64,000 bases of DNA from Streptomyces monomycini (GTDB lineage Bacteria > Actinomycetota > Actinomycetes > Streptomycetales > Streptomycetaceae), in the NCBI RefSeq assembly GCF_022271435.1, contig NZ_JAFIQY010000005.1, positions 186,001-250,000 of the forward strand, read 5' to 3'. A program made the translations under genes and the position numbers. This document shows, piece by piece, positions 34,584 to 43,575 of the stretch; within the stretch, counting starts at the first letter, position 1, and the number at the start of each line of letters is the position of its first letter. The notes below the pieces were generated by a model. It ran no database searches, had not been told where the DNA came from, and saw nothing but the letters and a program-made list of their open reading frames with translations.

Positions 34584-35987
34584 ATGGCCGAGGTCGAGCG
34601 CGTCGCTGCGGAACTCGCGGATTTCCGCAGACGGGTCGAAGAGCTGCGCGCCGCACGCGCCCTGCCCTCCACCGAGCGGCTGTCCGTCCTGGACGCCGCT
34701 CTCTTCGAACTCCAGCACGTCGTGGACGTGTTCCTGCCCCGCCTGGAACGGAGCCTGCCGGCGGAGCGGGACAACGGCGCCCGGCGGGCCGCCGAGGAAC
34801 AGCAGTTGCTGCGCGCGCTGTTCCAGCGGATGCCGTTCGCGGTGGTGCTGCTGGACCCGGACGCGGTCATACGGCGGCTGAACTTCGCCGGCACCCGGCT
34901 GTTCGGGATGCGCGCCGGATACGCCGCGGGACGCCCGCTGACCGCCTCGCTCGTCCCCGAGGAACGGGCCGCCTTCCGCTCCCAGGTGGCCGCGGTCGCC
35001 CGCAACGAGGGCGACCGCAGCCTGGTCGTCCGGCTGCTGCCGCCGCCGGACGGGGTCCGGCGCGCGGACGAGTCGCTGCGGGCCACCATGACGGCACTGC
35101 GGCCCCAGGGTGAGCCGGGCACGTCCGTCCTCACCGTCTTCCTCACCGGCCCGGAGGCGATGGCGGCGGACCGGCCCGGAGCCGGGGAGCGTGCGGGGGA
35201 AGCGGGCGGTACGGGAGACGCGGGCCGTACGGGGGAAACAGGTCGCGCGGCGGAGGCCGACCGTACGGGAGACGCGGGCCGTACGGGGAAATCAGGTCGC
35301 GTGGCGGAAACAGCCCGTACGAGAGACGCGAGCCGTACGGGAGCAGCCGGGCGTACGGCAAACCCGCGGCCCGGCCTGTCCGAGGTGACCCGCAACACCG
35401 AACTGATGGACCTCCTCGACGACATGACCACCGCACTCCTGGAGTCACCGAGGGACCCCACCGCCGTACTCGACCGGGCCTGCCGGGTGCTGCGCGGGCG
35501 TTTCGCCGACTGGGTGACGGCCGATCTGGTGACCCGCGGCGGGGGCCCGCTGACACGGGTGGCGGTGCACGGACCGGAGAGACCCGGGCCGTACGCCGGG
35601 GACGAGGCGTACGGCCCGGCAGCGGACGGCGCGGCGGACCCGTCCGGCACCGGGGGCCCGCACCCCCCGGACACCCTGGCGGAGATCCTGGCCGCGCAAT
35701 TCCCCGGGGACTGCCCGGTCGTGGTCGAGGCGGCCCGCGCGGGCAACGCCACCCTCCAGGTGCGCCCGGAGGACCTCGGTGCCTTCGGACACGACGCCGC
35801 GGGGGCGCCCATCCTGGCCCGCGCCGAGGTGACGTCGCTGCTGTGCGTGCCGCTGCGGGCGAGGACCGGGCCCGTACGGGGTGTCCTGTCGCTGTTGCGT
35901 ACCGGCGGGCGGCGGGCGTTCAGCCTGGCGGAGGCGGGCGCCGTCGACCGGCTGGCCCGCCACCTGGGGCGCGCGCTGCACCCCTGA
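34584..35987 (+). CDS. PAS- and GAF-domain sensor-like protein
   Basis: 467 residues. A helical, probably coiled-coil N-terminus (VERVAAELADFRRRVEELRA) is followed by a PAS domain (about 75-180: LFQRMPFAVVLLDPDAVIRR). A repeat linker (about 205-260) and a GAF domain (about 280-467: RAEVTSLLCVPLRARTGPVR) complete it. There is no kinase or phosphatase domain, so its output is unclear; it may bind another regulator such as the ANTAR protein or the sigma factor nearby. The linker is encoded by a 54-bp tandem repeat. Confidence 0.85.
   Translation: MAEVERVAAELADFRRRVEELRAARALPSTERLSVLDAALFELQHVVDVFLPRLERSLPAERDNGARRAAEEQQLLRALFQRMPFAVVLLDPDAVIRRLNFAGTRLFGMRAGYAAGRPLTASLVPEERAAFRSQVAAVARNEGDRSLVVRLLPPPDGVRRADESLRATMTALRPQGEPGTSVLTVFLTGPEAMAADRPGAGERAGEAGGTGDAGRTGETGRAAEADRTGDAGRTGKSGRVAETARTRDASRTGAAGRTANPRPGLSEVTRNTELMDLLDDMTTALLESPRDPTAVLDRACRVLRGRFADWVTADLVTRGGGPLTRVAVHGPERPGPYAGDEAYGPAADGAADPSGTGGPHPPDTLAEILAAQFPGDCPVVVEAARAGNATLQVRPEDLGAFGHDAAGAPILARAEVTSLLCVPLRARTGPVRGVLSLLRTGGRRAFSLAEAGAVDRLARHLGRALHP
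35209..35340 (+). repeat. 54-bp in-frame tandem repeat within the PAS/GAF gene
   Basis: Units start at 35209, 35263 and 35317; the third is partial. The core GTACGGGAGACGCGGGCC recurs with few changes. Each unit encodes 18 residues of the type RTGDAGRTGxxGRxAExx, giving a flexible Arg/Gly/Thr linker between the PAS and GAF domains. Confidence 0.85.
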
Positions 35988-36034
35988 GCCCCTGATGGAG
36001 CCCTTGATGGGTCCTTGGGCCCTGGGACCTGGCA

Positions 36035-36895
36035 TCAGGCCGCTTCCCGTTCGCCCACCTGATCGCACAGCCGGGTGCAGGTGCGGTTGATGAGCCGGGA
36101 GACGTGCATCTGCGAGATGCCGAGCCGGTCGGCGATCCGGCTCTGCGTCATGTCGCAGAAGAACCGCAGGTAGAGGATCTGCCGCTCGCGCTCGGGAAGC
36201 ATCTGCAGCTTGGGCCTGACCGCCTCGCGGTCGACGACGAGGTCGAAGCCGGGCTCCGGGCCGCCGAGGGTGTCCACGATGGCGTACCCGTCGTCCGCGC
36301 CGGGCAGTTCGGCGTCCAGGGAGAGCGTCGAGTAGCTCTCCAGCGCCTCCATGCCGAGCAGTACCTCCTCCAGCGTCATACCGGTGTGGTGGGCGATGTC
36401 CCGGGCGGCGGGGCGGTGGTCGTCGGGCGCGTGGGTGAGTTCCAGTGTGGCCGTACGGACGCGGTTGCGCAGTTCCTGGACGCGCCGGGGTACGTGCAGG
36501 CCCCACATGTGGTCGCGGAAGTGCCGCTTGACCTCGCCGACGATGGTCGGCACGGCGAAGCTCTCGAACGCGCAGCCGCGGTCCGGGTCGTACCGGTCCA
36601 CGGCCTTGACCAGGCCGAGCGAGGCGACCTGCGTCAGGTCCTCGGTGGTCTCGCCGCGGTTGCGGAACTGCCGCGCGAGTCGTTCGGCCATCGGCAGCCA
36701 GGCACAGACGATGCTCTGGCGCAGCGCGTCCCGCTCCGGCCCGTCGGGCAGCGCCGTCAGCCTGCGGAAATCGGCGCCGGTGTCCGGCGCGTCGTCGTGC
36801 GGGTGCCTCTTCTGGGTGCGGCGCGCGCCCAGCGGACGGTCGGCGGGCCGACCGCACTGGTTGCTCGCGCGATGATGTGTGCGTACAGAGGGCAT
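36035..36895 (-). CDS. SigB/SigF-family RNA polymerase sigma factor
   Basis: 286 residues. Region 2: ERLARQFRNRGETTEDLTQV, ASLGLVKAVDRYDPDRGCAF, ESFAVPTIVGEVKRHFRDHM; region 3: RRVQELRNRVRTATLELTHA; region 4: MLPERERQILYLRFFCDMTQ, SRIADRLGISQMHVSRLINR. This is the general-stress/sporulation sigma group controlled by anti-sigma and anti-anti-sigma partners. No such partner gene adjoins it here. ATG 36895 has AGGGAG upstream. It converges on the PAS/GAF gene. Confidence 0.93.
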   Translation of the reverse strand: MPSVRTHHRASNQCGRPADRPLGARRTQKRHPHDDAPDTGADFRRLTALPDGPERDALRQSIVCAWLPMAERLARQFRNRGETTEDLTQVASLGLVKAVDRYDPDRGCAFESFAVPTIVGEVKRHFRDHMWGLHVPRRVQELRNRVRTATLELTHAPDDHRPAARDIAHHTGMTLEEVLLGMEALESYSTLSLDAELPGADDGYAIVDTLGGPEPGFDLVVDREAVRPKLQMLPERERQILYLRFFCDMTQSRIADRLGISQMHVSRLINRTCTRLCDQVGEREAA

Positions 36896-37265
36896 GGTCT
36901 CGGCTCCCTGATCGGTGGACTGGGGTCCTCCGCGGGAGCGCAGCCGGAGTGCACGCTCGGAGAGCAGGTTCGCTCCCACGGGCGTGCCTCCGGTCCGAAG
37001 CACACGGATCGCGTGCCCGGAGCCCGTGGCGGTAAACGCCTCGCGGACCGAATGGGGCGCGGCGCACACCGGTACGCGAGGTTTCCGGCCCGCGGGTCAG
37101 GTAACCCGTGCGGGACGGCCTGCTGACCACCGGTCACCGGCCGGGCGGCCGGGCCGGCCGACGGTGTACGCGCACTGGCGCGACCCCCTGCGAGCGGCGC
37201 GGAGCGGCAGGAACGCGTACGAGCCCCGGGTCCGCACCGAGACCGAAGAGGAGCCCTCCGTCACC
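36896..37265. other. non-coding region upstream of two divergent genes
   Basis: A 370-bp gap between the sigma-factor start and the enolase-superfamily start. Open frames here are in-phase extensions of the flanking genes without ribosome sites. I see no convincing operator or small gene. The GC-rich segment CCGGCCGGGCGGCCGGGCCG at about 37138-37160 can fold. Confidence 0.5.
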
Positions 37266-38357
37266 ATGAAAGTCGAGCGGCTGGACGTCACCGCCTACAC
37301 CGTTCCCACCGACGCGCCGGAAGCCGACGGCACCCTCGCCTGGGACTCCACCACCATCATCGTCGTCGAGGCCCGCTCCGGGACGACCACCGGCCTGGGC
37401 TGGACCTACGCCGCCGCCGACGCCGGCTCGGTCGTCCGCGACCTGCTCACCCGTCCGGTCCTGGGCCGCAGCGTGCTGGACGTCCAGGGCGCCTACGAGG
37501 CCATGAGCCGGGCGGTGCGCAACGCCGGCCGGCCCGGGCTGGTCGCCTGCGCGCTGTCCGCGGTGGACATCGCGCTGTGGGACCTCAAGGCCAGGCTGCT
37601 GGAACTGCCCCTGCTGCATCTGATCGGCGCCGTACGCAGCACGGTGCCGGTCTACGGGTCGGGCGGCTTCACCACGTACCACGACACCCATCTGGCGACG
37701 CAGCTGAACGGGTGGGTGCACGGGCAGGGCATCGAACGGGTCAAGATCAAGATCGGTGAGGAGTGGGGCCGGGCCGTCGAGCGCGATCTGTCCCGCGTCC
37801 ACCACGCCCGTACGGCCATCGGACCGCGCGCCGAACTGTACGTGGACGCCAACGGCGCGTACACCCGCAAGCAGGCCGTACGGGTCGGCCGGGCACTCGC
37901 CGACCAGGGCGTCGGCTGGTTCGAGGAGCCGGTCTCCTCCGACGACCTGGAGGGCCTGCGGGTCGTCCGTGACCTGGTGGTGTGCGACGTGGCCGCCGGC
38001 GAGTACGGCTACGACCTGCCGTACTTCGCGCGGCTGGCCCCGGTCGTGGACTGCCTCCAGATCGACGCCACCCGGTGCGGCGGCCTGACGGTCTGGCTGC
38101 GCGCCGCGGCCCTCGCCGAGGCGCACGGCCTGGAGGTCTCCGCCCACTGCGCACCGCACGTCCACGCCCACCCGGCCGCCTGCGTACCGAACCTGCGGCA
38201 CATCGAGTGGTTCCACGACCACGTACGCATCGAGTCGATGTTCTTCGACGGCGGCCTCGACCCGTCCGGCGGCACGATCCGCCCCGGCGCGAAACAACTG
38301 CCGGGCCACGGCCTGCACTTCCATCACGAGGAGGCGACGCCGTACCGGGTGCTGTGA
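37266..38357 (+). CDS. enolase-superfamily (mandelate racemase / muconate lactonising) enzyme
   Basis: 363 residues. The capping domain (MKVERLDVTAYTVPTDAPEA) leads to the barrel with RVKIKIGEEW (KxK acid/base), YVDANGAY (metal Asp), WFEEPVSS (metal Glu), VAAGEYGYDL (metal Glu) and the opposite base HCAPHVHAH. The catalytic set is complete. It fits the mandelate-racemase subgroup acting on sugar acids or similar carboxylates. The substrate cannot be named. ATG 37266 is the start. Confidence 0.9.
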   Translation: MKVERLDVTAYTVPTDAPEADGTLAWDSTTIIVVEARSGTTTGLGWTYAAADAGSVVRDLLTRPVLGRSVLDVQGAYEAMSRAVRNAGRPGLVACALSAVDIALWDLKARLLELPLLHLIGAVRSTVPVYGSGGFTTYHDTHLATQLNGWVHGQGIERVKIKIGEEWGRAVERDLSRVHHARTAIGPRAELYVDANGAYTRKQAVRVGRALADQGVGWFEEPVSSDDLEGLRVVRDLVVCDVAAGEYGYDLPYFARLAPVVDCLQIDATRCGGLTVWLRAAALAEAHGLEVSAHCAPHVHAHPAACVPNLRHIEWFHDHVRIESMFFDGGLDPSGGTIRPGAKQLPGHGLHFHHEEATPYRVL

Positions 38358-38388
38358 AGCGGCGGCCGGGCTGCCCGGTTCTCGCCCG

Positions 38389-38823
38389 TCAACTCCCCTC
38401 GCCGGGCCCGGTGGTGGCTTCCGGAGGGGCGAAGACGCAGAACTCGTTGCCCTCCGGGTCGGCGAGGACGTCCCAAGCGATGTCCTCGTCACGCTTGCGC
38501 ACCAAGGTCGCGCCCAACCGCAGCAGGCGGCCGGTGTCGCCCCAGACGTCCAGGTGCATACGGTTCTTCACGGTCTTGAGCTCGGTGACCGGGTTGATCC
38601 AGATCAGCGGGCCGCGGCCGGCGGGATCGACGATCGGGACCGGCCGGGCGCGCGGCTGCTCCTCGCCCGCCGCGGCCGGGCGGCGGACGTAGCCCATGAC
38701 CTCGCACCACCAGTCGGCGAGCGCGTGGTGGTCGCGGGCGTCCAGGGCCAGGTCCTTGAAGCGGGCGGGCGCGCCGGGTCGCTGCGACGTGTCGCCTGCC
38801 GTGGTGTGCCGGATGTCCGCCAT
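38389..38823 (-). CDS. VOC / glyoxalase-fold protein
   Basis: 144 residues. It carries FKDLALDARDHHALADWWCE and MHLDVWGDTGRLLRLGATLV, and ends DPEGNEFCVFAPPE, the usual C-terminal metal-ligand region of VOC proteins. Relatives bind antibiotics or catalyse small-molecule reactions. ATG 38823 has GAGGAGGG upstream. It converges on the enolase-superfamily gene. Confidence 0.82.
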   Translation of the reverse strand: MADIRHTTAGDTSQRPGAPARFKDLALDARDHHALADWWCEVMGYVRRPAAAGEEQPRARPVPIVDPAGRGPLIWINPVTELKTVKNRMHLDVWGDTGRLLRLGATLVRKRDEDIAWDVLADPEGNEFCVFAPPEATTGPGEGS

Positions 38824-38959
38824 GTGTCCCTCCTCGGAGCCGCCGGCCGACGGCCGGTCACCGCATTGGATCACGGCAGGACGGCGAACGGGCGAAGTCC
38901 CGTGCAGGATTCCTCAACGGAGCCGTGTGCGTTGCGCCGTACCCGAGCCGAAGCCAGTA

Positions 38960-39250
38960 ACGGGCTGCCCTGGGCGCGCGGAGCTGGTGAAGGTGCGGGA
39001 CTGGGCGTGTGCCGGCGGCGACAGGACAACGGTCAGCGATTGCAACGTGTTCCTCCGTCGGCACCCGGAGGGGCACGTACGATGACCGCCCCGGAAGCGC
39101 CACCTGCTGCCCCTGTCCAGTGGTACTGCGGGGGCTGCGCTGGGTGGCGCGAAGTGTGGTGCCCCGACTGCTCTGGGTTTTCCGGCTGCCTCACGTACCA
39201 CCACGCGTTCAAGCTCCCGTGCCCCGTGTATGCGGGCGGGAAGCGGCCGG
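38960..39250 (+). pseudogene. remnants of two coupled small genes, second Cys-rich
   Basis: A reading frame ending VRDWACAGGDRTTVSDCNVF and LRRHPEGHVR stops at 39085. An ATG at 39082 overlaps this stop (ATGA) and opens a second frame, MTAPEAPPAAPVQWYCGGCA, continuing WREVWCPDCSGFSGC. That is two CxxC pairs, zinc-ribbon-like. The first frame has no start, and the second runs without a stop far past any plausible end, into sequence antisense to the DUF6158 gene. I read both as decayed parts of a small operon; a short intact gene is possible. Confidence 0.4.
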
Positions 39251-39504
39251 CCACCGCATCGGCCCCGCATCATGGCGAACCTGCCGTACAGAGCCAGAGC
39301 GGGACCCGGTGGCACGGGGCACGAAAGAGGCCCGGGCGCGCAACCCCACATTCCGCACCCGGGCGCTCCTCCCCACTGCCCCGTCGCCCTGGCGTTCCGG
39401 GGCCTTCTCCGTGGCCGCTCGGCCGGTCACCGGGTACCAGGCCGGCGTCCGGTCAAACGTCCCGATGTCACCGGGCGGTGGCGAGGGGCGGTGTCGCGGG
39501 CCGG

Positions 39505-39801
39505 TCAGCCGGTGCGGGCGCGGGCTCCGGAACGGGTGCGGCCGGCGGCGACCCAGCGGCGCGGGTGGCGGCGCAGGTACTCGCCCTCCAGCTCCGCCAT
39601 GCGTGCGTTGTGGGTGGTCAGAGCGTCGGTGGAACCGTGCAGGAGCGTGTCGTGGCGGGTGCGGTGGATGGTTTCCAGCTCGCGCAGCAGCTGCTGCTCG
39701 TCGAGCCGGGCGGGCGGGACGCCCAGGGTCGCGGTGCCCGGTGCGGCAGCCGTCGTCTCCGCGGGCCGCGGGGAGTCCGTGGGCGTGTCGTGGGACGGCA
39801 T
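39505..39801 (-). CDS. DUF6158-type small protein
   Basis: 98 residues. The core LDEQQLLRELETIHRTRHDT, LHGSTDALTTHNARMAELEG and EYLRRHPRRW matches a short helical family common in Streptomyces. A Pro/Thr/Ala-rich leader precedes it. GGAGGGAG precedes ATG 39801. The function is unknown. Confidence 0.78.
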   Translation of the reverse strand: MPSHDTPTDSPRPAETTAAAPGTATLGVPPARLDEQQLLRELETIHRTRHDTLLHGSTDALTTHNARMAELEGEYLRRHPRRWVAAGRTRSGARARTG

Positions 39802-40214
39802 CGGGGTTTCTCCCTCCGTGTCGGGTGCGTCCCTTCGGGTACCCGCTCGCACAACCACCCGGACACGTCCGGCGGCAGGCTCGGAGCGAGCCCCGGAGGC
39901 AGGCATGGAACTCGGATTCCTCACCCCACTCACTACCAGGCCGGGCCCCGGTCCCGCGGGCCGTTCCGGTACCTCGGACCACCCGGTCCGCCCGGTCGCC
40001 TCCTTCGATCGTACGAGGACCGCTCCGGCTCGGCGCGGCGACCGGCACCGCCACGGCGGATCCGGCGCCGTGGGTGCGCAGCCGCACGACGCCCCGGGGT
40101 GACCGGCCCCGGGGCGCTCCCGTGCCCCGGCGGCCCCGGACGCCCCGGCGGCCCCGGAGGCCCCGGCGGCCCCACCTGCCGCCCGCCGGCCCGACCGAGA
40201 GAAGGCGAACAGCA
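39802..40214. other. non-coding gap with GC-rich 9-bp repeats
   Basis: A 413-bp region. From about 40120 to 40190 it holds variants of CCCCGGCGG (CGGCCCCGG units). GAGAGAAGGCG near 40197 may serve as the ribosome site for the CBS-domain gene. No supported ORF is present; the long frames are shadows without start signals. Confidence 0.6.
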
Positions 40215-40670
40215 ATGGCACAGTTCGTAAGGGACGTCATGACCCCGGACGTCGCGGCGGTCCTGCCGGACGCCTCGCTGGTCGAGGCGGCACAGCTGAT
40301 GCGCGCACAGGACATCGGGGACGTCCTGGTGACGCAGGACGGCGTGCTGCTGGGGGTGGTGACCGACCGGGACATCACGCTGCGCGCGGTGGCGGACGGG
40401 GTCGATCCGCTCGCCGTGTCCTGCCGCTCGGTGTGCACTCCCGAGCCGGTCTGTGTCGGCCCCGACGACCACATCAGCGAGGCGGTCACGCTGATGCGCA
40501 CCAATGCGGTGCGGCGGCTGCCGGTGGTCGAGAACGGGACGCCGGTGGGGGTGATCAGCATCGGTGACCTGGCCCGTGCGCAGGACCCGGACTCGGCGCT
40601 CGCGGACATCAGCCGGGCCGCCCCGGACAGCTGGCCGGACGTGGGGAACGGGGGGCCGGGGAGGGTCTGA
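40215..40670 (+). CDS. CBS-domain pair protein
   Basis: 151 residues with two CBS motifs: VRDVMTPDVAAVLPDASLVE, then VLLGVVTDRDITLRAVADG, and VGPDDHISEAVTLMRTNAVR, RLPVVENGTPVGVISIGDLA. CBS pairs sense adenosine nucleotides or similar ligands. It stands alone, so a soluble signal-sensing role is likely; the partner is unknown. Confidence 0.9.
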   Translation: MAQFVRDVMTPDVAAVLPDASLVEAAQLMRAQDIGDVLVTQDGVLLGVVTDRDITLRAVADGVDPLAVSCRSVCTPEPVCVGPDDHISEAVTLMRTNAVRRLPVVENGTPVGVISIGDLARAQDPDSALADISRAAPDSWPDVGNGGPGRV

Positions 40671-40726
40671 GCCGTGGGTGCGGGTCGGGTACCGGGCCCG
40701 GACCCGGGCGTAGCCGCACTCAGGCC

Positions 40727-40794
40727 GTGGCTGTAGTCAGGCTGTGGCCGTAGCCGGGTCGTGGCCGTAGCCGGGTCGTGGCTGTATCGGGCTG
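40727..40794. repeat. 17-bp tandem repeat, four units
   Basis: The consensus GTGGCCGTAGCCGGGTC recurs at 40727, 40744, 40761 and 40778; the second and third copies are identical. Short CACACGAG / ACGTACGAG repeats follow near 40875-40910. They occupy the 334-bp gap before the PAP2/kinase gene, and no gene is supported there. Confidence 0.8.
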
Positions 40795-41004
40795 CGCGGT
40801 CACGGTCCGCCGCCCGGACGCACCGAGCCGTCAGGCCGGGCCGCCGGGCCGCACCGGTAGGACCGCCGCGAGGCACACGAGGCACACGAGACGTACGAGA
40901 CGTACGAGGCATCCGACCGACAGGAGCAGCTGCGGATGAAACGGACGACACGGGGAACCGTGGGGCTGCTGTATGTGCCCCGTTCTTCGGGGTACAGGTG
41001 GGCC

Positions 41005-42486
41005 ATGCGAAAGCTGCTGAGCACCTGGGACCGCGAGATCTTCGACAGCGTCGCGTCACGGCACTGGCCGGGCGCGCAGCGCGTGCTGCCACGGCTGACG
41101 CGCACCGCCGACCACGGACTGCTGTGGATGGGGATCGCGGCGGGCGCGGCCGCCTTCGGCGGGCGGCCGATGCGCAGGGCCGCGCTGCGCGGGGTGGCCT
41201 CGCTGGCCGCGGCGTCGGCGACGGTCAACACCCTGGGCAAGCGCTCGGTGCGGCGCAACCGGCCGCTGCTGGAGGCGGTACCCGTCATACGGCAGCTGAA
41301 CCGGCAGCCCTTCACCACCTCCTTCCCCTCCGGCCACGCCGCCTCGGCCGCGGCCTTCGCCACGGGCGTCGCGTTCGAGAACAAGTGGTGGGGCCTGGCG
41401 CTGGCGCCGGTCGCCGCCTCCGTCGCGTTCTCCCGCGTCTACACCGGTGTCCACTACCCGGGTGACGTCCTGGCCGGGGCCGCGCTCGGCGTGGGTGCCG
41501 CTCTCGCGGTGCGCGGGCTGGCGCCGACCCGGGCGCAGCTGGCGCCCCCGGCGCGGCCGGCGGCCGACGCGCCCTCGCTGCCGGGGGGCCGCGGGCTGTA
41601 CGTGGTGGCCAACCACGCGTCCGGGCAGCGCACCGGGCCGCGCCCCGACCGGGTGCAGGAGGTGCGCGGCGTGCTGCCGGAGGCCGAGGTGGTGCTGTGC
41701 GGCGACCCCGAGTCCCCGCCGATGGACAAGGCGCTGGAGGAGGCCGCTGAGCAGGCCAAGCAGGCGGGCGGCGCGCTGGGGGTGCTGGGCGGGGACGGCA
41801 CCGTGTGCGCCGCGGCGGCGGTCGCCGTACGGCACGGTCTGCCGCTGGCGGTGCTGCCCGGTGGCACCCGTAACCACTTCGCGTACGACCTGGGCATCGA
41901 GACGCTCACGGACGCCGCCCGGGCGGTGGAGAGCGGTGAGGCGGTCGCGGTGGACCTGGCCGGGTTCCGTGCCGCGCCGGGCGAGGACCCGACCTACTTC
42001 CTCAACACCTTCTCCGTCGGCGCGTATCCGGAGCTGGTGCGCGTGCGGGAGGAGTGGGCGGGCCGGATCGGCGCCTGGCCGGCCGGGGTGCTGGCCGCCT
42101 GGAAGGTGCTGCGGACGGCCGACCCGGTGACGGTGGAGGTCAACGGGAAACGGCGGGAGGTGTGGCTGCTGTTCGCGGGCAACTGCGCGTACCGCGGGCT
42201 GGGGCTGGCGCCGGTGCGGCGGCACGACCTGGCGGACGGCGTGCTGGACGTACGGGTGGTGCACGGCGGGCGGCTGGCCCGTACGCGGCTGCTGACCGCG
42301 GCCCTGACGGGTGCGCTGCGGCACTCCCCCGTGCTGAGCGAGTCCCGGATGCGGTCGGTCCGCCTGGGCGGCCTGGCCGAGGGCGGCGTGCTCGCGTACG
42401 ACGGCGAAGTGTCGCCCGCGCCGCGTGAGCTGACGATCTGCAAGGAGAACGAGGCGCTGACCGTGTACCGGCTGCTGCCCGAATAG
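41005..42486 (+). CDS. bifunctional PAP2 phosphatase / diacylglycerol-kinase-like protein
   Basis: 493 residues. The N-terminal PAP2 domain shows KRSVRRNRP (about residue 75), FPSGHAASAAA (about 105) and SRVYTGVHYPGDV (about 145), the three phosphatase motifs. The C-terminal diacylglycerol/sphingosine kinase-like domain shows GVLGGDGTVCAAA and LPGGTRNHFA. The fusion could dephosphorylate phosphatidate and phosphorylate a lipid at the membrane. ATG 41005 is the start. A degraded copy of its 3' end follows the stop. Confidence 0.92.
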   Translation: MRKLLSTWDREIFDSVASRHWPGAQRVLPRLTRTADHGLLWMGIAAGAAAFGGRPMRRAALRGVASLAAASATVNTLGKRSVRRNRPLLEAVPVIRQLNRQPFTTSFPSGHAASAAAFATGVAFENKWWGLALAPVAASVAFSRVYTGVHYPGDVLAGAALGVGAALAVRGLAPTRAQLAPPARPAADAPSLPGGRGLYVVANHASGQRTGPRPDRVQEVRGVLPEAEVVLCGDPESPPMDKALEEAAEQAKQAGGALGVLGGDGTVCAAAAVAVRHGLPLAVLPGGTRNHFAYDLGIETLTDAARAVESGEAVAVDLAGFRAAPGEDPTYFLNTFSVGAYPELVRVREEWAGRIGAWPAGVLAAWKVLRTADPVTVEVNGKRREVWLLFAGNCAYRGLGLAPVRRHDLADGVLDVRVVHGGRLARTRLLTAALTGALRHSPVLSESRMRSVRLGGLAEGGVLAYDGEVSPAPRELTICKENEALTVYRLLPE

Positions 42487-42493
42487 GGGAAGC

Positions 42494-42529
42494 GAGGCGC
42501 TGGCCGTCCATCGCCTGCCGCCCGAATGG
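42494..42529 (+). repeat. degenerate duplicate of the preceding gene's 3' end
   Basis: Positions 42494-42529 repeat, with about seven differences, the segment 42450-42485 that encodes EALTVYRLLPE and the stop. The copy would read EALAVHRLPPEW. It lies 8 bp after the real stop codon. Confidence 0.75.
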
Positions 42530-42610
42530 CGAGACGGCGTTCTCATCATGCGGTCGCCCGGCGTACGGTGCTCACACCTGCCGACCGGGAGCGCGAAGGA
42601 GCCGTCCGCC

Positions 42611-43486
42611 ATGCCGCACGAGTCCGCCGTCCACACCCAGGGCCACCGTGGGTCCGCCGCCCATGCCCCGAGCCACCGCGAATCCGCCGTCTACACCCAC
42701 GGGCACCACGAGTCCGTCCTGCGCTCGCACACCTGGCGCACCGCCGCCAACTCGGCGGCCTACCTGCTGGACGTGGTCGAGCCGCACATGGAGATCCTGG
42801 ACATCGGCTGCGGCCCCGGCACCATAACGGCCGACCTGGCCGCGCTGGTGCCGGACGGCCGGGTCACCGGACTGGAGCACGCACCGGACGTGCTGGAGCA
42901 GGCGCGGGCCACGGCCGAGCGGCGCGGCCTGGCCAACGTCCGCTTCGTGACCGGTGATGTCCACGCACTGGACTTTCCGGACGGCTCCTTCAGCGTCACC
43001 CATGCGCACCAGGTCCTCCAGCACGTGGGCGACCCGGTGCAGGCGCTGCGCGAGATGCGGCGCGTCACCAGGCCGGGCGGCGTGGTCGCCGTACGGGACG
43101 CCGACTACGCGGCCATGACGTGGTACCCGGCGACCGAGGGGATGGACGACTGGCTGGACCTCTACCGCAGGGTCGCCCGCGGCAACGGCGGTGAGCCGGA
43201 CGCGGGGCGGCGCCTGCGCGCCTGGGCCCGGGAGGCCGGCTTCGCCGACGCCGCGATCACCTCGACGGCGAGTGCGTGGTGCTACGCGACACCGGAGGAA
43301 CGTTCCTGGTGGAGCGGCCTGTGGGCGGACCGGACCGTGGCCTCCGCGTACGCCCGGCTGGCGGTGGACGGCGGCCATGCCACGGAGGCCGGGCTGGACC
43401 GGATCGCCGGCGCGTGGCGGGAGTGGGGCGCGCGGGAGGACGCCTGGTTCAGCGTGCTGCACGGCGAGATTCTCTGCCGGGTGTGA
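42611..43486 (+). CDS. class I SAM-dependent methyltransferase with repeated His-rich leader
   Basis: 291 residues. The core has MEILDIGCGPGTITADLA (motif I), VTGLEHAPDVLEQAR, FVTGDVHALDFPDGSFSVTH and MRRVTRPGGVVAVRDADY. The usual family start aligns at HESVLRSHTWRTAANSAAYL. Before it lie three 10-residue units (HESAVHTQGH, RGSAAHAPSH, RESAVYTHGH) made by a 30-bp DNA repeat. The small-molecule substrate is unknown. ATG 42611 is the start. Confidence 0.88.
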   Translation: MPHESAVHTQGHRGSAAHAPSHRESAVYTHGHHESVLRSHTWRTAANSAAYLLDVVEPHMEILDIGCGPGTITADLAALVPDGRVTGLEHAPDVLEQARATAERRGLANVRFVTGDVHALDFPDGSFSVTHAHQVLQHVGDPVQALREMRRVTRPGGVVAVRDADYAAMTWYPATEGMDDWLDLYRRVARGNGGEPDAGRRLRAWAREAGFADAAITSTASAWCYATPEERSWWSGLWADRTVASAYARLAVDGGHATEAGLDRIAGAWREWGAREDAWFSVLHGEILCRV

Positions 43487-43575
43487 CCCGACCGCCGGGC
43501 ATGCCCGCGAACGGGGCGTGACCCGACCGCCACAACCAGCACGAACTATCCCGTTCCACCCGGTAAGAAGAAGCC

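Noticed and set aside
40120..40190. Collagen-like Gly-Pro repeat protein
   Set aside because: The GC-rich 9-bp repeats have no start signal or continuous supported frame and lie in the CBS-gene leader.
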